DNA from: Piezodorus guildinii
Taxonomy: Eukaryota; Arthropoda; Insecta; Hemiptera; Pentatomidae
Assembly (NCBI GenBank): GCA_023052935.1
Contig: CM041293.1
Coordinates: 174,707,600 to 174,771,599, forward strand
Reading direction: 5' to 3'
DNA length: 64,000 bases
Part shown: in pieces, positions 22,301 to 36,100 of the stretch
Numbering within the stretch: the stretch's first letter is position 1
Layout: each line of letters opens with the position of its first letter
The notes under the pieces: generated by a model
The model's database searches: none
Seen by the model: the letters and a program-made list of their open reading frames with translations, nothing else
Told to the model about the DNA's origin: nothing
Program-made: the position numbers and the translations under genes

Positions 22301-25300
22301 CCCCAGGGATCAGTACTGGGGCCTTTATTGTGGAATATCCTGTATGATGGAGTTCTTAGGCTTAACCTGCCAGAAGGTGCCAAGATCATAGGTTTTGCTG
22401 ATGATGTCGCAGTCGTAATCGAGGCGAAATATAAAGACGAAGTAGCCTTGAAGGCAAATCAGAGTATCTCTCTGATCCGTGATTGGCTGACATCGGTGGG
22501 GCTCCAACTGGCAGAAAGGAAAACAGAGGCCCTTCTTATAAGTAGCCGTAAAAGGAGAGAAGAAATAATCCTGAGAGTGGGCAGGCAAGAGATACGGTCC
22601 CAGCCCTCACTGAGATATCTTGGGGTTATACTTGATGAAAGGCTAAAATTCAAGGAGCATATCCAGAAAGTATGCATCAAAGCAGCAGGAGTGACCACAG
22701 CTCTAGCCTGATTGATGCCCAACGTAGGCGGACCTAAAAGTAGTCGGAGACTATTAATGGCGAGCGTCGTCTCATCCACTCTTTTATACGCAGTCCCAAT
22801 ATGGAATAATGCCCTGGACACACTTTCTTACAGGAGACCCATTGTGTCAGTTTATCGCCGAAGCGCTCTGAGGGTGATAAGTGCATTTCGCACAGTATCC
22901 TACGAAGCTGCATGTGTGGTGGCCAGGATGCCACCCATTGAACTGCTGTCGGAGGAAAGGCAACGTACGTATAAAAGTGTTGTCCACATTCCTAGAACCG
23001 AAGAGAGAAAGCAGACAGTCCAAAAGTGGCAGTGACGTTGGGATTTGGCAGCGAGCGGAAGGTGGACCCATAGGCTGGTACCTGGCATCCAACCCTGGAT
23101 GGATAGAAGCCACGGGGAAGTGGACTACTACCTAACCCAAATGCTCACTGGACATGGCTGCTTCAGAGCCTACGGGGCGGCACACAGCCACTCTCCTCCA
23201 CGAAGTAATGCCTAACGGTGGTCCCGTGGAGGGTGAGAAACAGGTGTAGGCAGGTTGGTTTTAGTGGGTAGAAATCCCACACACGGATAGGTACGGGCCT
23301 ATCCGCGTCTTTTGAAGATTTCCACCTACCCTCGTAAAAAAAAAAAAAAAAAAAAAAAATTAGTCAAAGTGGGTAAATATTAAATATTAAGGAACTAACC
23401 AAGAGCTTACGGGTTTCAATTGGAAGAAGAGGACGTAGGTGATTCAGAAGTTTTAATGTGGAATATGTGCGACGAGAGATTTCGAAGATATGGTTTTTCC
23501 AGGATAAGGTTTGATTTAGGGCGAGTCCTAGGTTTTTAACGGTTTGGTGAAACTTTATGTACGAGGGGAGATTTCGGTAACATGGATTTTCCAGGAAAGG
23601 GTTTGATCAAAGGCGTTGCCGAGGTTTTAACGGATTGATGGAATTGTATTGGATTGTTAATCAGAAACAGAGTTAGGATCGATGGAAGGGTCTTAAGGAG
23701 GGAATTAGAACCTATTCCAATTGCGTTGGTCTTCTTAGCGTTCAAATTAAGCTTGTTCTCAGCTGCCCAAATGCTGATTCAATATATAAGATAAGATTAG
23801 GGATTAAAAAAAATGCTAAAGAATAACATTGAGTTACGTTGGAAGCTTATGTCCCAGATTAAATAATATAACAGTGTATAATTTTTATGTGCAACAATCA
23901 CCAACATTTATGCCCTCTTAGTCACTTTACATTACCTTCCACAACAATGTGTATAAGATAACATTTTTTTTTTTTAATCTTTAGCTTTCCAACAGTACAT
24001 TATACATCTATAATATTGTCCTATGTTCAAAAACAAAAAAATTACACAAACAATCATTTTTTCTCTTTTATCCTTTAGTTTGTTATAAAATTCTCCCAAT
24101 TTAAGGTTAAGATTTTTAAAATAAAAAGTACTTTAGAGGGAGAAAATTTATTAGATTATCGGCATTTGAGCTCTGTCAAACTATTTCAATCAGAATTAAA
24201 TCTACATGGTATTAATATTCCATTCAATTTTGTGTCGATTTAGCTAATTAAATCACCTTTACTGGTCACCTTTACTGATCTGAGGCTGATAGGGTACCTG
24301 TTCGAGCGCCGATAAAGAAGTAACCGTTAGATGAACTTAAAAAAACTTAATTGGTAAAAACAAACGGTTATATGGACTACACTACAGAGAACTAGGCTAG
24401 TGCTAAACTACTACATGAATAATGATCAGAATGACTGCTTACATCTCTAGGAGGGATATTTATACAATACTGGAAGGAGGGGGAAAGTGCTGATTCAGGG
24501 ATGTAGGGTTTTGTACCTTAACTGACCCTAAAACGTGTATTTCCGTTGAAAACTGGAATTCGAAAATTTTCACGATCGCAATACTTTCCTTTACTATATG
24601 TTTCATTTATAGGTAAGTGAAAGTAATTTGTATGTATTTCTTTATTTCCAGATCGGCTACGTGAGCCATACATGGGTTTATGTAAAAATTAGTTATTACA
24701 AATACTAGCTATAGACAAAGGAGGGGTATAATCTCATGCAAAGACACCCCTAACTATTTCATGTTTATAATTATACGGAACAGTTAAATAAAAAGGTTAT
24801 ATAAATCAAAACAAACACTTGAAATAATATTGAAACACAAGAATGAAATGAAACTAAAAGTAAACAAGTTCATGTGAGATAATAAATTAATACATGTATA
24901 AGGTAATTAAAAAAAAAAAAAGAAGAAGATAAAGTAAATGAAGCTTAAAAAGAATCATTGAATAAATAATTAACTTTTAAAAAAATAAAAATACATAAAA
25001 ATAATAATAATAATAAATAAATGGAACATAATAGATAGTATAAATGCTAATTTAGTAATTTATAGATAATAAATAGTAATTTAGGAAAGATAATTTAGTA
25101 ACAATTAGTTAGAAAATTAAAGATTATGGACAAAAAAAAGATTAATAGGAAGATCACAGAAGAACGTCTTGCAGAAGTCTGGGTTTGAGCCGGCGAGTTG
25201 TCGTTTGAACCCCGATGTTGTAGGCTACAGCACCTCTTACTGCTGGGAGCTGTGAGTGGTATTTAGTGAAGCGATCTTTGATGAAGTTATCGATAGGTTC

Positions 25301-27051
25301 AATTTGAAGTTCACAGTGCAGTTGACTGTTTCTAATGAACCAAGGAGCATCAACTGATATACGAAGAATTTTGTTTTGAAAAGTTTGGAGCTTTTTTCTT
25401 TTAGTTGAGGAAGCTGCGCCCCACACTTCACAACCATACATAAGTAGTGGCCGAAGTACAGTTTTATAGATAAGTAATGTTGTAGCAGGTTTCAGATTAG
25501 ATTTTCTATTTACTATAGGGTATATCATTGCCAATCTTGCATAGGCCTGGGTTAATTTGATATTAATGTGGTGGTTCCAAGTTAGGCGGCGATCGAGGTG
25601 AACCCCTAGGTATTTCACTGCTTTGTCAGCAGGGATCCATGGCAGCTTGTTACCGTTGAGGATAAGTTCAGGTGGATCTGATGGTCTTTTCAGGGTAAAT
25701 ATTTTCGAGTTGCATTTTTGAATGTTTAGAATGATCTTCCAGTTGGTCAGGTATGTTTCTAATTCGTTGAGGTGGTTTTGGAGGGTATTTCGGGCAATGG
25801 TTATGTCTTCATGCTGGGAGAATATTGCCGTGTCATCAGCAAACATGGCTATGGAAGTATGAGTTGATTGAATGATATCATGGACGTAAAAATTGAAGAG
25901 GATGGGAGAAAGTACAGAACCTTGTGGAGTACCGGCTAGGATGGGTCTGCTTGTAGAGTTCGTATTATTTATTCTCACAGTAAATGATCTTCTTCTTAAA
26001 AATGAGTAGAGGATGTCGTGCAAGTATTTTGGAGTACCGATTTTCTTGATTTTGTATTGTGCCAGACTTTGTCGAATGCCTGCTGAAAATCCAGAAACGT
26101 TACCAGGGTGTGCTTTTTTCATTTCAAATCCATTGACGATAAATTCTGTTAGTCTAGATAGTTGATGAGAAGTGGAGTGACCGAGCTGAAAGCCGAATTG
26201 AAACTCCGGAAATATATTGTTTGCCTGCAAGAAGGATGATAAGCGGTTTTTTATTACTGACTCAAATAATTTTCCTATTATGGGTAATAGACTTATGGGT
26301 CTGTAGCTGCTGATTTGATTAATTTTCTTGCCTGGCTTGTGTATAACAATTATTTCGGCTTTTTTCCAGGTATCTGGGAAATATCCGATTCGTAAGCAAC
26401 TATTAAATATCGTCGTGATTAAGACGATAGCTTTTCTGGGTAGTTTTTTAATAGTAACAGCTGGAATAAGATCATGCCCTGGACTTTTCTTTGTTTTAAG
26501 CCTATCAATAAGTCCTTTTAATTCTTTTGGGGTCGTGAATTGCAGTGGCAATTCAGCTGTTTGTAGAGGTAATTGTAAAAATTCCTTGATATCCTCACAA
26601 AGTGAAACGCTATTTGTTGGACATTTTTCGCAATTCGTGTTAGAGAATGTCTTTTGAAAATAGTCAGCAAAGGCTACGGATTTGGCTTGATCAGTGGAGA
26701 TGAATGTACCGTCCTCTATTAAGCTGGGAATGATGTCTTGCTTTTTTAAAAGACGCTTTGTAGCCTTCCAAAGTGATTGGTCTCTTGGGTCTAAGTTAGC
26801 GACATACTCTTTATATTGGGAAAACGTGAGCTCGTCCAATTCTAGTTTAATGACTCGCCGAAGATGATTCCATTTTCTTTTGTCTAATGGATTCCTAGTA
26901 CGCATCCAACGCCTTCTTGTCATATTTTTCTCCTTAATTTTTGCCAGAATTGAATTTGGTATCCTATTGGTGAATGACTTTCTTTTGAAGCGAAATGTCT
27001 GAAAGTGAAAGTAAAAAGGTCGATGATTTGATTGTTGTAAATATATTATAT

Positions 27052-27102
<51 letters not shown>

Positions 27103-30100
27103 AATAACGATTGCCAAAAAGTATTCACTTCTCCTGTGCGGTCTTAAGCACACATATTTTTTTTTTTTTTTTTTTTCAGGACCACCTTTGTTACCTGTTA
27201 TGTTTGTCTTGAGTGCAGTAGTTACGATTATATTGATGGTAATCACAATCATAAAATTCTACAAAACAGACATTGTTGATGCTATCGAGAATTTACACTT
27301 CCTGATATTCGTTACGGTGGAGCTCATAGGAATGGTAATGTTTTTGAAGAAAAGGGCATTTATAAAGTCCGTTTACAAGTAAGTATTCCCAGTATGTAAG
27401 TATATTTTAGAGGCAGGAAAATTTCATGAGGTTTTATTACTTTCGAACTCAAACTGCTAAGAAAATAAAATTAATTCCATCGATACTGATGGATAGTCGG
27501 AAAGTCCCCTATCCACCTGTGATGTTGTGGATAGCACAAAAGTCTTTCATACCCGGAAAAATAGTATATTAAAAGGTTTCTCAACTTCATAGATTTTTTT
27601 TTCTGAAGTATCTTGCATGCTTGCCAATAAAGGAAACGCATCAGTAATAACGCATTGTTAAACCAGAAATAATGATTTGTAAATTATTATTCTCCATACA
27701 TCGACTTTGTAACTAGTTGTACTTTCTTCTACTTCTTGTCCTTTCCTCCGGAACATACAAGGCTCTCATTTAACACGTTCACGCCGAGGTGAATATCAAA
27801 GTTTTTCCCGTGTAGTGTGACTGTGCTAGCTACTAACGCTTCGTGGGACGGGGCGATACTGTTGCAAGTCCCAACGTGTTTAATGCCAGACTGTAACAGT
27901 TCGAGGCTTCGAGCGTATTAAATGCGAGATTGTAACAGCTTTGACATGCTGTTTTCTTGAGCGCGAATTTCTAGCATCATGTGTAAAGATAGGTAAAATT
28001 ATCAAAAAATTATAAAATTCTTAAAGAAGAGCAATCAAGTGAAATTAACCGATAAGAGTTCTTTAAGAGGGTATGTTGAAGGTTATAAAATACAAAATAA
28101 ACTCTTATGCTTGATAATTACTACAACATATAATGTAGAGAAAAAATAAAAAAAACTTTTTTTTAACGTCTTATTTTCTGAAAACAAGTGACTCGCCTTT
28201 GATGCACGTCGCCCCATAAAGTGATAATAAAAGAGTTGGGAAAGTTTATATGTGTAAACTTATTACTTTATATGTGACTATATGGATATGATAAACAACT
28301 ATGTAATCATTTTCAGCCTTTTTTTTATTTTTTCTAGAATCATCGGTCAGGGTTTCTTCGATTACGGCAATACGTTGGATGACGAATGTATGGAGTTAGA
28401 GAGAGAAGAATACAGAAAAACGAATTCAAGGAAGAAGCTGGTTCACCATACATTCGTTGCAGTCGTCATGAGTGCTTGCTTAACCATTTCCGTCTTAAGG
28501 CCTGCCCTCATAATATTGTTCCCCAGAGAGGATCAAGGAACCCCTGATGACGGTAAGATCATAATCGATATTAGGGCTGTTCCGCCCGTTGCACATACGT
28601 AGTAAAGATTTGGAACGGAAAAGCTGTTCTGAGCAAATGTAAGTTATAAATTCTATTATTTGCATCGGGCTAATAAATATTAAAATCTGGTCCGGGCAAC
28701 ACATAATTTTCAATTACCTCAGTTGTTAAGATCAATTTAAGATCTTATGATCATCCCATTACAGCAATTAGTCAAAATTCAAAGAGAATCTTCAAAATAA
28801 TTTGATTCTTAGAAAGGTTATAAGTAGGGCGATCCTCTTTTGAAATGAAAAGTAATTTTATTCTGGGACGAGTAGTCCCCTAAGAATAACAAGAAAAGTA
28901 CAATATAAATAATAATTGTCTGGTCGTTTAAGACTTCAGTTTAACAATAAAAGATATGTTTTGTGACAATGAATAGTTATCATCTATAGATTTTAAATAT
29001 TACATATTTTGGGAAGATTGATACTTTAGGAGATGGAGAAATAGTTGGTATTTGAAAGTGGATAATGATAAGGATTTACGAATGGATACAGGCAAGGAAT
29101 TCCAAAATAGGGTAGCACGAATAACAAAGGATTTTTTGAAGTAGGCAGATCTGTGAGAAGGTATATACAAGTTTATAGGTTGGGATCTAGTGTTTAATGA
29201 ATGGATAGAGGAACAAGTGGTAAGCATATCAAGATTATAAGGAGGTTTTTTTTGTATTGAAAAATCGGAAGAGACCAAGGAGGTACTGCTAAAGAGGGAT
29301 AGAGCCAATTACACTCGGTATACCTTCTGGAAACATGGGAGCGTCTGGGGATTCCACCTGTGAATCTAATGGAACCATTCATAAGTCTTTTCAGTTTCAT
29401 ATCGAATTTCTCAGCCATATACGAGGCAACCGTAGTCAACCTGGGGGAAATTGAGCAAAGATATGAGTAGCATACGGGTTTTAGGTGGGATAGTCACGAA
29501 ATCTCAGAAATTGTTTTAGGATAGCGATGGATTTTCGGGTGATTTGAGAAATATGATTACTCCAAGATAGGTTCCGATCAATAATGACTCCAAGGTTTCT
29601 TACAGAGGTGTGGAAGTGGATAGGTTTGCTATTGAGGTAAAGGAGTGGATAATATGGAAGAGAATTTACAAGGTTCTTGGAACCGATGAGAATGGCTTTG
29701 GTTTTTCCAGCATTCAACTTCAAATCATTTGTTGTAGCCCATGCATTGATGTTTTCAATATCTTGCTGTAGTTTTTGTATAGCCTTTAGCATTTCGGAAG
29801 GATGAAAAGAAAGATAGATTTGCAGATCATCTGCATATTGCCACCTATATGCAGATGATCTGCAAATCTATCTTTGTTTCCATCCTTCCGAAATGCTAAA
29901 GGCATTGAGTTGTGAGTGTCAGATGCAGTCAGAGAGATGATCATTAAAGTAGATGCAAAAAAGAGTTGGTGAGAGTGAGGATCCCTGAGGAACACCACTA
30001 GTTAAGGGGGTGGAGGAGGAAGAAGGTTCATTTGGTATGATGACAGTTTGAGATCGATAGGATAAAAAAGAAATAAACCATTTTAGAACGCTGTTTGATA

Positions 30101-33100
30101 TTTGAAGGTTTTGGAGTTTGGAAAGAAGGATGTTATGTTTAACTGAATCAAAAGCTTTCGAGAAACCGAAGAGGATCAAAATGTGATTTTTGTTGGTCTA
30201 TTGAGGATTGTAGGTCTCGGGTAATTTTTAACAAAGCAGATTGAGTAGAATATTGGGATCGGAAACCGGACTGTAAAGGATTTAGAAGGGTTTTTTCCTC
30301 AAGAAAGTTGTTGAGCTGTGAGTGAACAATCTTTTCAAGAGGCTTGAATAGATTGGATAGTATGGAGATAGATCTAAAATCGGAAAATGCGTAGGACAGG
30401 AAAGATGACAGGAAGACAAAATTTAATTAATTTCACAGGGATTGGTCGGGTTCTTGATCGTTCGTTCTGGACTTGAGAATGGAGGAGAGCAATTCTTCAG
30501 GAGATATATCCGAAAAATAGAAATTTTCCGGATTGAAGGATGTCTGTGGTAAAGAGTAATGAGCACTATGGGGTATAGGAAATGGTTCTGCGAAGTAAGA
30601 ATTTAGTTCTTCGGGAGTAAATGGAACACATGAAGAGGATTTGGAATTTATAGGATAGGTTTCTGAGTAGTTTTCATTTGGTCTTAGGTTTGGGTGTTTG
30701 AGATAAGGAATTATGGAAAAAATGCACTTTAGCACGGCGTAAAGAAGACTAAGCAAGGTTTCTGAGGGACTTAAACATGGAAAAAGTCATCTGGGGCTCG
30801 TGTGTGCCTAAATCGTCTCCTAGCGGCATCTCTTCTCCTCATCAACTCTCTTATTTCAGGAGAGACCCATGGTGCAGCGGGACGTTTAAAGGTTGAGGTC
30901 TTGAGTGGAGCATGGGTATTTAGAAATATAAGGAGGTTCGTAGAGAGGCATTCCACCATCTCGTTGATTGACGAAAAGGTAAAGATAGGTTCTAGGGCTT
31001 TGGATAATGAGTCGAAAAAAGGAGCCAATTTATCAGAGAATAGGGAGTCAACATTTTGCCAGGATAGTTATTTTGGAGTAATTTTAGGAGTTGGAATGTT
31101 ATAAGAAATCTGGATGAGGTCATGGTATGAAAGAAAGGATACTGGGTTCTGGGAGGAAGATAACAGTTTTTCGGAGGAATCAATTATGAACAGATCGGGC
31201 CATGTGCTTGTAGACTGGGTGTGGTGGGTCGGGTTGAAGGGTACTATGAACAGGTCCAGTGAATGAATGAGGTTGACAAAGTATAACCTGTCTGGAGATT
31301 CTAAAGAAAGATTAGTGTTAATGTCACCTGCTATTATTATGTTAATGTATAAAGGAACGTAGGTAAAGAGGGAGGATTTAAACGTGGGATTGAATCGGAC
31401 GTGAGGAGGACGGTATATAGTCGAGTAAAGAAGAGAATTAGAATTATAAGAGATTTCGACGAATATATATTCTAAATGAGGAACATCTTGAGAGGAAGGC
31501 TTATAAAGAATTTTTGATCTTAGGCTGTTATGGATGAAAAGTCCAATATCTCCGCCTATAAGGTCGATCCTATCATGTCGATAAAGGGTATAATTGGGTA
31601 TGGATGTAGAGGAAGAGCATATATTCGGTTTGAGCTAGGTTTTCCCACGCTTATTCAATGTGTTATTGCAAGATGTCATAAAAGTCGATCAAGACAAGGC
31701 CTAATTTTGCTTCAAAATAATCTCCTTTAACAGTTAAATAACTAAAATAAATAATCTAAAGTATAGTTTAAAAAATAATAAAACACGGAATCCGATTACT
31801 TTTGACACTCACTATAGTTATAGGTTATTTATTATTACTATTTTTACATGTTTTCTCTCTCAGTTGGTTTCCTATTAAATCAGAAGTTCTCTCCACTTCT
31901 CTCTATCGCACCAGCCCCCTTGCTCAAGTCTCCTGCCAACCATGTTCTCCTCCACGCAGTCCTTCCACCAGCTTCAATGTAATCCTCTCCTTCTTCTTCC
32001 TCGCTGCTCCCACAACAGCTTCGGGCTTCTACTCACCGACTATCGCTGACAATGTCCATACCGCCGCCGCCCACTCTTTCCAATTCTCGCCGGTTTCTCC
32101 CATCCTGTACCTGATCTCTTCATTTCTGACTCTCCAGATGGGTATTCCTTAGACACCTCCTCCAAAAATCCATCTCTGCTGCTTGTAATTTGGAGTTGAG
32201 TCTTGGGTTAAGAGTTCAGGTGTCTGCAGCGTAGCTGAGAAAAGGCTCCAAAATGCTCCTGAAAATTGTTACTTTGTTGCAATTACAGTTGACCGTGTTC
32301 CAAAGCACTGGATGCAGCATTCTGGTCACCCTTCTTGTTAGGCCAGCTCTCCTCCTAACTTCGGGTTCTGAAGTGCCTTTCCCATCCATTGTAGATGTTA
32401 GGTATTTGAAGGGATCTACCCGAATGCATGTTTTCCCGTTTATCCGAAGATAAGCTGCCTCTTTAGAGTTTATAGCTTGGCACTGGATCGTAGCAAAGTT
32501 TATTTGTAGACCCCACTGTAATAAGTTCAGATATACAAAACCCCTGTCCACTTTGTACTCGTCGTCACTGTACAGACATTGAACTGCGTTTATTAGAGTA
32601 CCGCTAATTCCCGTTAGTACAGTTGTACATTTCTTCCATATGTACAGCTCTACCTTTATCCATTTTTTTTTCTATGAGTTGTCACATGACAAATATGCTA
32701 TCTGTACATGACCTGGCTGCAGTGAAACCGAACTGTTCCTCCGATGTTGAAACTGTGCCACCCTGGCCTTGCTCCAGGCAGCAGTTTTTTGTAATGGTCC
32801 ACTCACGTATTCTCACTTATCAGAGTAACCTCATTTCCCTTTCCTTTGGTCCTAAGCGCCTTTAATATTTTTCACGATTCGCGGAGCTAATGTATCTAAA
32901 GATATTGTCGATCCTGCTGCAACACGCTTCTTATGTTTGATTTTTACATTCTTCGACAATGCGATTTACTTGTGCGATTAGGTGCCTGTATTCCCTCCGA
33001 TCTTCTGGGATTATACTGTATAGCCATTTATTATAGCTCACTTTTTCTTTCTGACCATTTCTTCTATTTCGACATTCCACAAATCTTCTGGAGCATTCCT

Positions 33101-36100
33101 ATCCATCTCTCCTAAGGCTTCACTGGCTACTTGTAGAGTTCTTTGATGCTTTCACCATTGAGCTAGTGAAGCTAACAGTTGCGAACATCTAAGTGGGTGG
33201 CTTTATCTTGTTTAGATGTCGCCTGTTTTTTTCTATGCAATTGGCGCCTATTAGAAAATGATCGCTGCCACACCCCAAGGCCCTAAAACTCCTAACTGGT
33301 AGGAGGCTATGCTGCTTGGTTAAACAGTAATCCAAGATGGAAGGTCTAAAACCCGGTTTACTTCAAGTGAACTGATGCTTCTTTCTATGTTAGAAAATAT
33401 GTTTTCTATCCTTAAATTGAATCATTCGCAGATATCACGCGTCAAAGGAAATCGAACAGTTATAGGTTGACAACTTTACTTTAAAATATTTATGATGATG
33501 CTTTATGTTATACTTTTCTTTAGGTTTGGTTAGGATGGCTATGGTTCCAGTATGGACACCATTCGATAAATCTCAGTGGTATGCAGTGGCCTTCTTATTG
33601 TTTCTCGAGTACATCATAGCATGGACAACTCCGGGCATCGTCTTCGGGGCTACCTTCTTCGTCTTGTTCTCCTTAGAAGAACTCGGGATACAACTTCAGA
33701 TCCTCAAGAAAAGCCTGAATAACGTGATCCAAAGAGCTGAAAGGCTGGAATGTCCATTGGAGGATAACATTAAACTATGCTTGCAATATTCCATCAGGCA
33801 TCATCAGGTGCTTTACCAGTAAGTGGAATAAAAATCAGAGAATAAAATAGGTTATGTAAATATTTGTATGAACCACAACATGTTTATATATAGAGAGCTC
33901 ACGCTTAATCCAGAAACTAGCACTATTCTTTCTGCGGATGTCCTTGTCCTTTGTTACACCGCTTTCATAGTTGTGTTACTGTCTTATCAAATAAAAAATA
34001 TATAAATAAATGAAAAATAATCAAATTATTTTAGTTAAACGAAAAAACAAATAGAAAAATAAAGTTTACTAGAATGCGTGATTTAAATTTAAAATATTTA
34101 TTTAGAAATAAAAAATTATATAACAAAAATATTAGCTGGTAGCATAATGTACAAATAAATAATTTATTCAATTTAAAAACATTATTGATTTCCACATTCA
34201 CCAACACATCAATAAAACATAATAAAGTCTCTATTAAATACATAACACCGTCGCGACGGTGTTTAATGAAGATTAAAATATTTTCGAGGTGCTCGTACAA
34301 CTCAAAACATCTTGATAAGTATTGTCAAAAAGTTTATTAACATTCTCCTTTACTTTACAGAGGTATACTTAAATGTCTTAGGTGCTCACTTCGTCTTGAC
34401 AGGGTTCGATAATATCTGAAAGCATTAAAGTCTTTATGGAAGAGCACTTCACAATACAGCTCGATTGTTAAAATATCCGCCGTCGCCTGTCCCAAACCAG
34501 TATGAGAAAGGAGGAGGAGTAGAGGGTAACAACCTCGTTGAAAAACCTGGGCTCAGCTGGGGCTCGGCTGATAGCACCAGTAAGGGCTCCTTCCTAGGGT
34601 TGGTTAGGGGTGGGTCCTCCAGGTTGGGGGTTGTTCTTTAGGGGTCAGCTGCTCCTTCAAAAAATCTTGTGACTGTGAAACGCCTCGGATTGGGACAGTC
34701 TAAACGGTATCGACCCTGCGCTCTCAAGGAATTCAATTTTGCAACATGGAACGTTCGTACATTATACAAACCTGGAGCATGAAAAATTGTATCTCAAAAT
34801 ACAAGGTTGACATCGCTGCACTACAGGAAACAAGATGGACTGGTTTATGAATTATGGAGAGAGAGGTCACACCATCTATTACAGATGCCATCAGAACCAG
34901 CATATCTTTGGAACGGGTTTTGTATTGAGTGATTGTATGCAGGAGAACGTCATGGATTTCACGGTTGTTAACCAACGGTTATGTATGCTGAGAATTAGAG
35001 AAAGATTTAGAAATTATTCCATATCCTCTGTCCACGCGCCGACTGAGGTGGCAGACGAGCAAGCTAAGGATAATTTCTACCATGATTTGGAAAAAGCGCT
35101 TGCGGAATGCCCTCGCCATGACGTGAAGATAGTTTTGGGTGACTTTAATGCACAAGTAGGGAGAGAACCTGGTATCCAATCCAATGGTAGAAAGGCACAG
35201 TCTGCACCCAAAATCCAACGAGAATGAAACAAGGATCGTGAATTTTGCTGCATCCAAGGATATGGTTGTTGGCAACTACCGGAAAATATTTATAAAGGGG
35301 CATGGGTTACCCCTGACAACACCAGAACACAAATTGACCATATTCTGATTAGTAGGAGACACGAGGTCTGGTCTCAAAGCAGTGAGAACTTATAGAGGAG
35401 CGAATCACTATCTGGACTTATCACGTATTTGAGCTAGAATTAATAATGCTCATAAAACGAAAGGATTTCGAATATAAAACCCCAGATAAACATCGGGAAG
35501 CTACGTGATACTAAATGCAAAGAATAGTTCACCGAGAGACTAGATAATGCCTTAGAATTCGGTCCTACTGAGGAAACAGTGAACGGAAAATGGAATAACT
35601 TCAAAGAGACCATCAAGCAAACGGCAGAGGAGGTGCTAGAGACACTATTTAAACAACACAATCTTAATACGTCAAAAGCGCACTGACTAACCACCTAGAC
35701 CGGTAATTCCAAACTAGTGGTCAGCGAGATCTTATTAGGAAATCATATTGAATTACCTTGATAAAAAAGGTGAAGTCTTAGCTTGTAAAATGAATCATTC
35801 AGGTATCGAACAGACTCATTGAATTTCGCACAGTTAAACTGATAGTAAAAAGAAAACCTTTATCAGTAGTTAGATAGTTGGTCCATTATTTTTTTTTTAA
35901 ACAGTATCTATTGTATTATTTGGATAGGGCTTGAAATCAATACAATGATTTGAAACAAATACTGTATTTTAGGAAAGTTTAAGTTTTTTAAACATTTACT
36001 TGATTATTTTTCCATTTAATTATAAATTTGATTTCTTACGTGATAAAAGGAGAGTGGGGCACTTGCCATTGTACTAAATGGATGAAGGGGTCCGCGAAAA

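Larger units (their letters stand above)
18900..23360 (+). mobile_element. Full-length R1-clade non-LTR retrotransposon (4461 bp), inactive
   Basis: Has a 14-bp TSD, a GC-rich 5' leader (GGCGCCTCCCCAGGTGGCGG near 18929), a gag-like ORF1 with CCHC knuckles, an endonuclease-RT ORF2, and a 3' UTR. The 3' UTR ends CACCTACCCTCG followed by poly(A) at 23338-23360. The ORF layout (overlapping ATGA between ORF1 and ORF2) and domain order fit the R1 clade. It is inactivated by frameshifts in ORF1 and by TGA codons in ORF2. It inserted into a Jockey in receptor B's large intron, so it is younger than that Jockey. Confidence 0.92.
18480..23790 (-). mobile_element. Jockey-like LINE fragment split by the R1-clade LINE
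   Basis: The two halves, 18480-18899 and 23361-23790, read on the minus strand as one Jockey late-RT region. The right half has NAKKTNAIGIGSNSLLKTLP and the left half HFDYCCTVYGGVSGDLEANL. The break is marked by a 14-bp TSD of the inserted element. The right half has an internal tandem duplication: 23477-23553 and 23566-23640 are similar copies of the segment encoding the QTLSWKNHI block. Decayed and non-functional. Confidence 0.75.

Noticed and set aside
27776..27960. piggyBac MITE from the TTAACACGTTCACGCC start
   Set aside because: No matching right terminus or second TTAA-bounded inverted end could be found nearby.
32623..33115. Plus-strand frames of 60-80 codons between LINE blocks
   Set aside because: They are antisense to a decayed minus-strand LINE and carry no domain.
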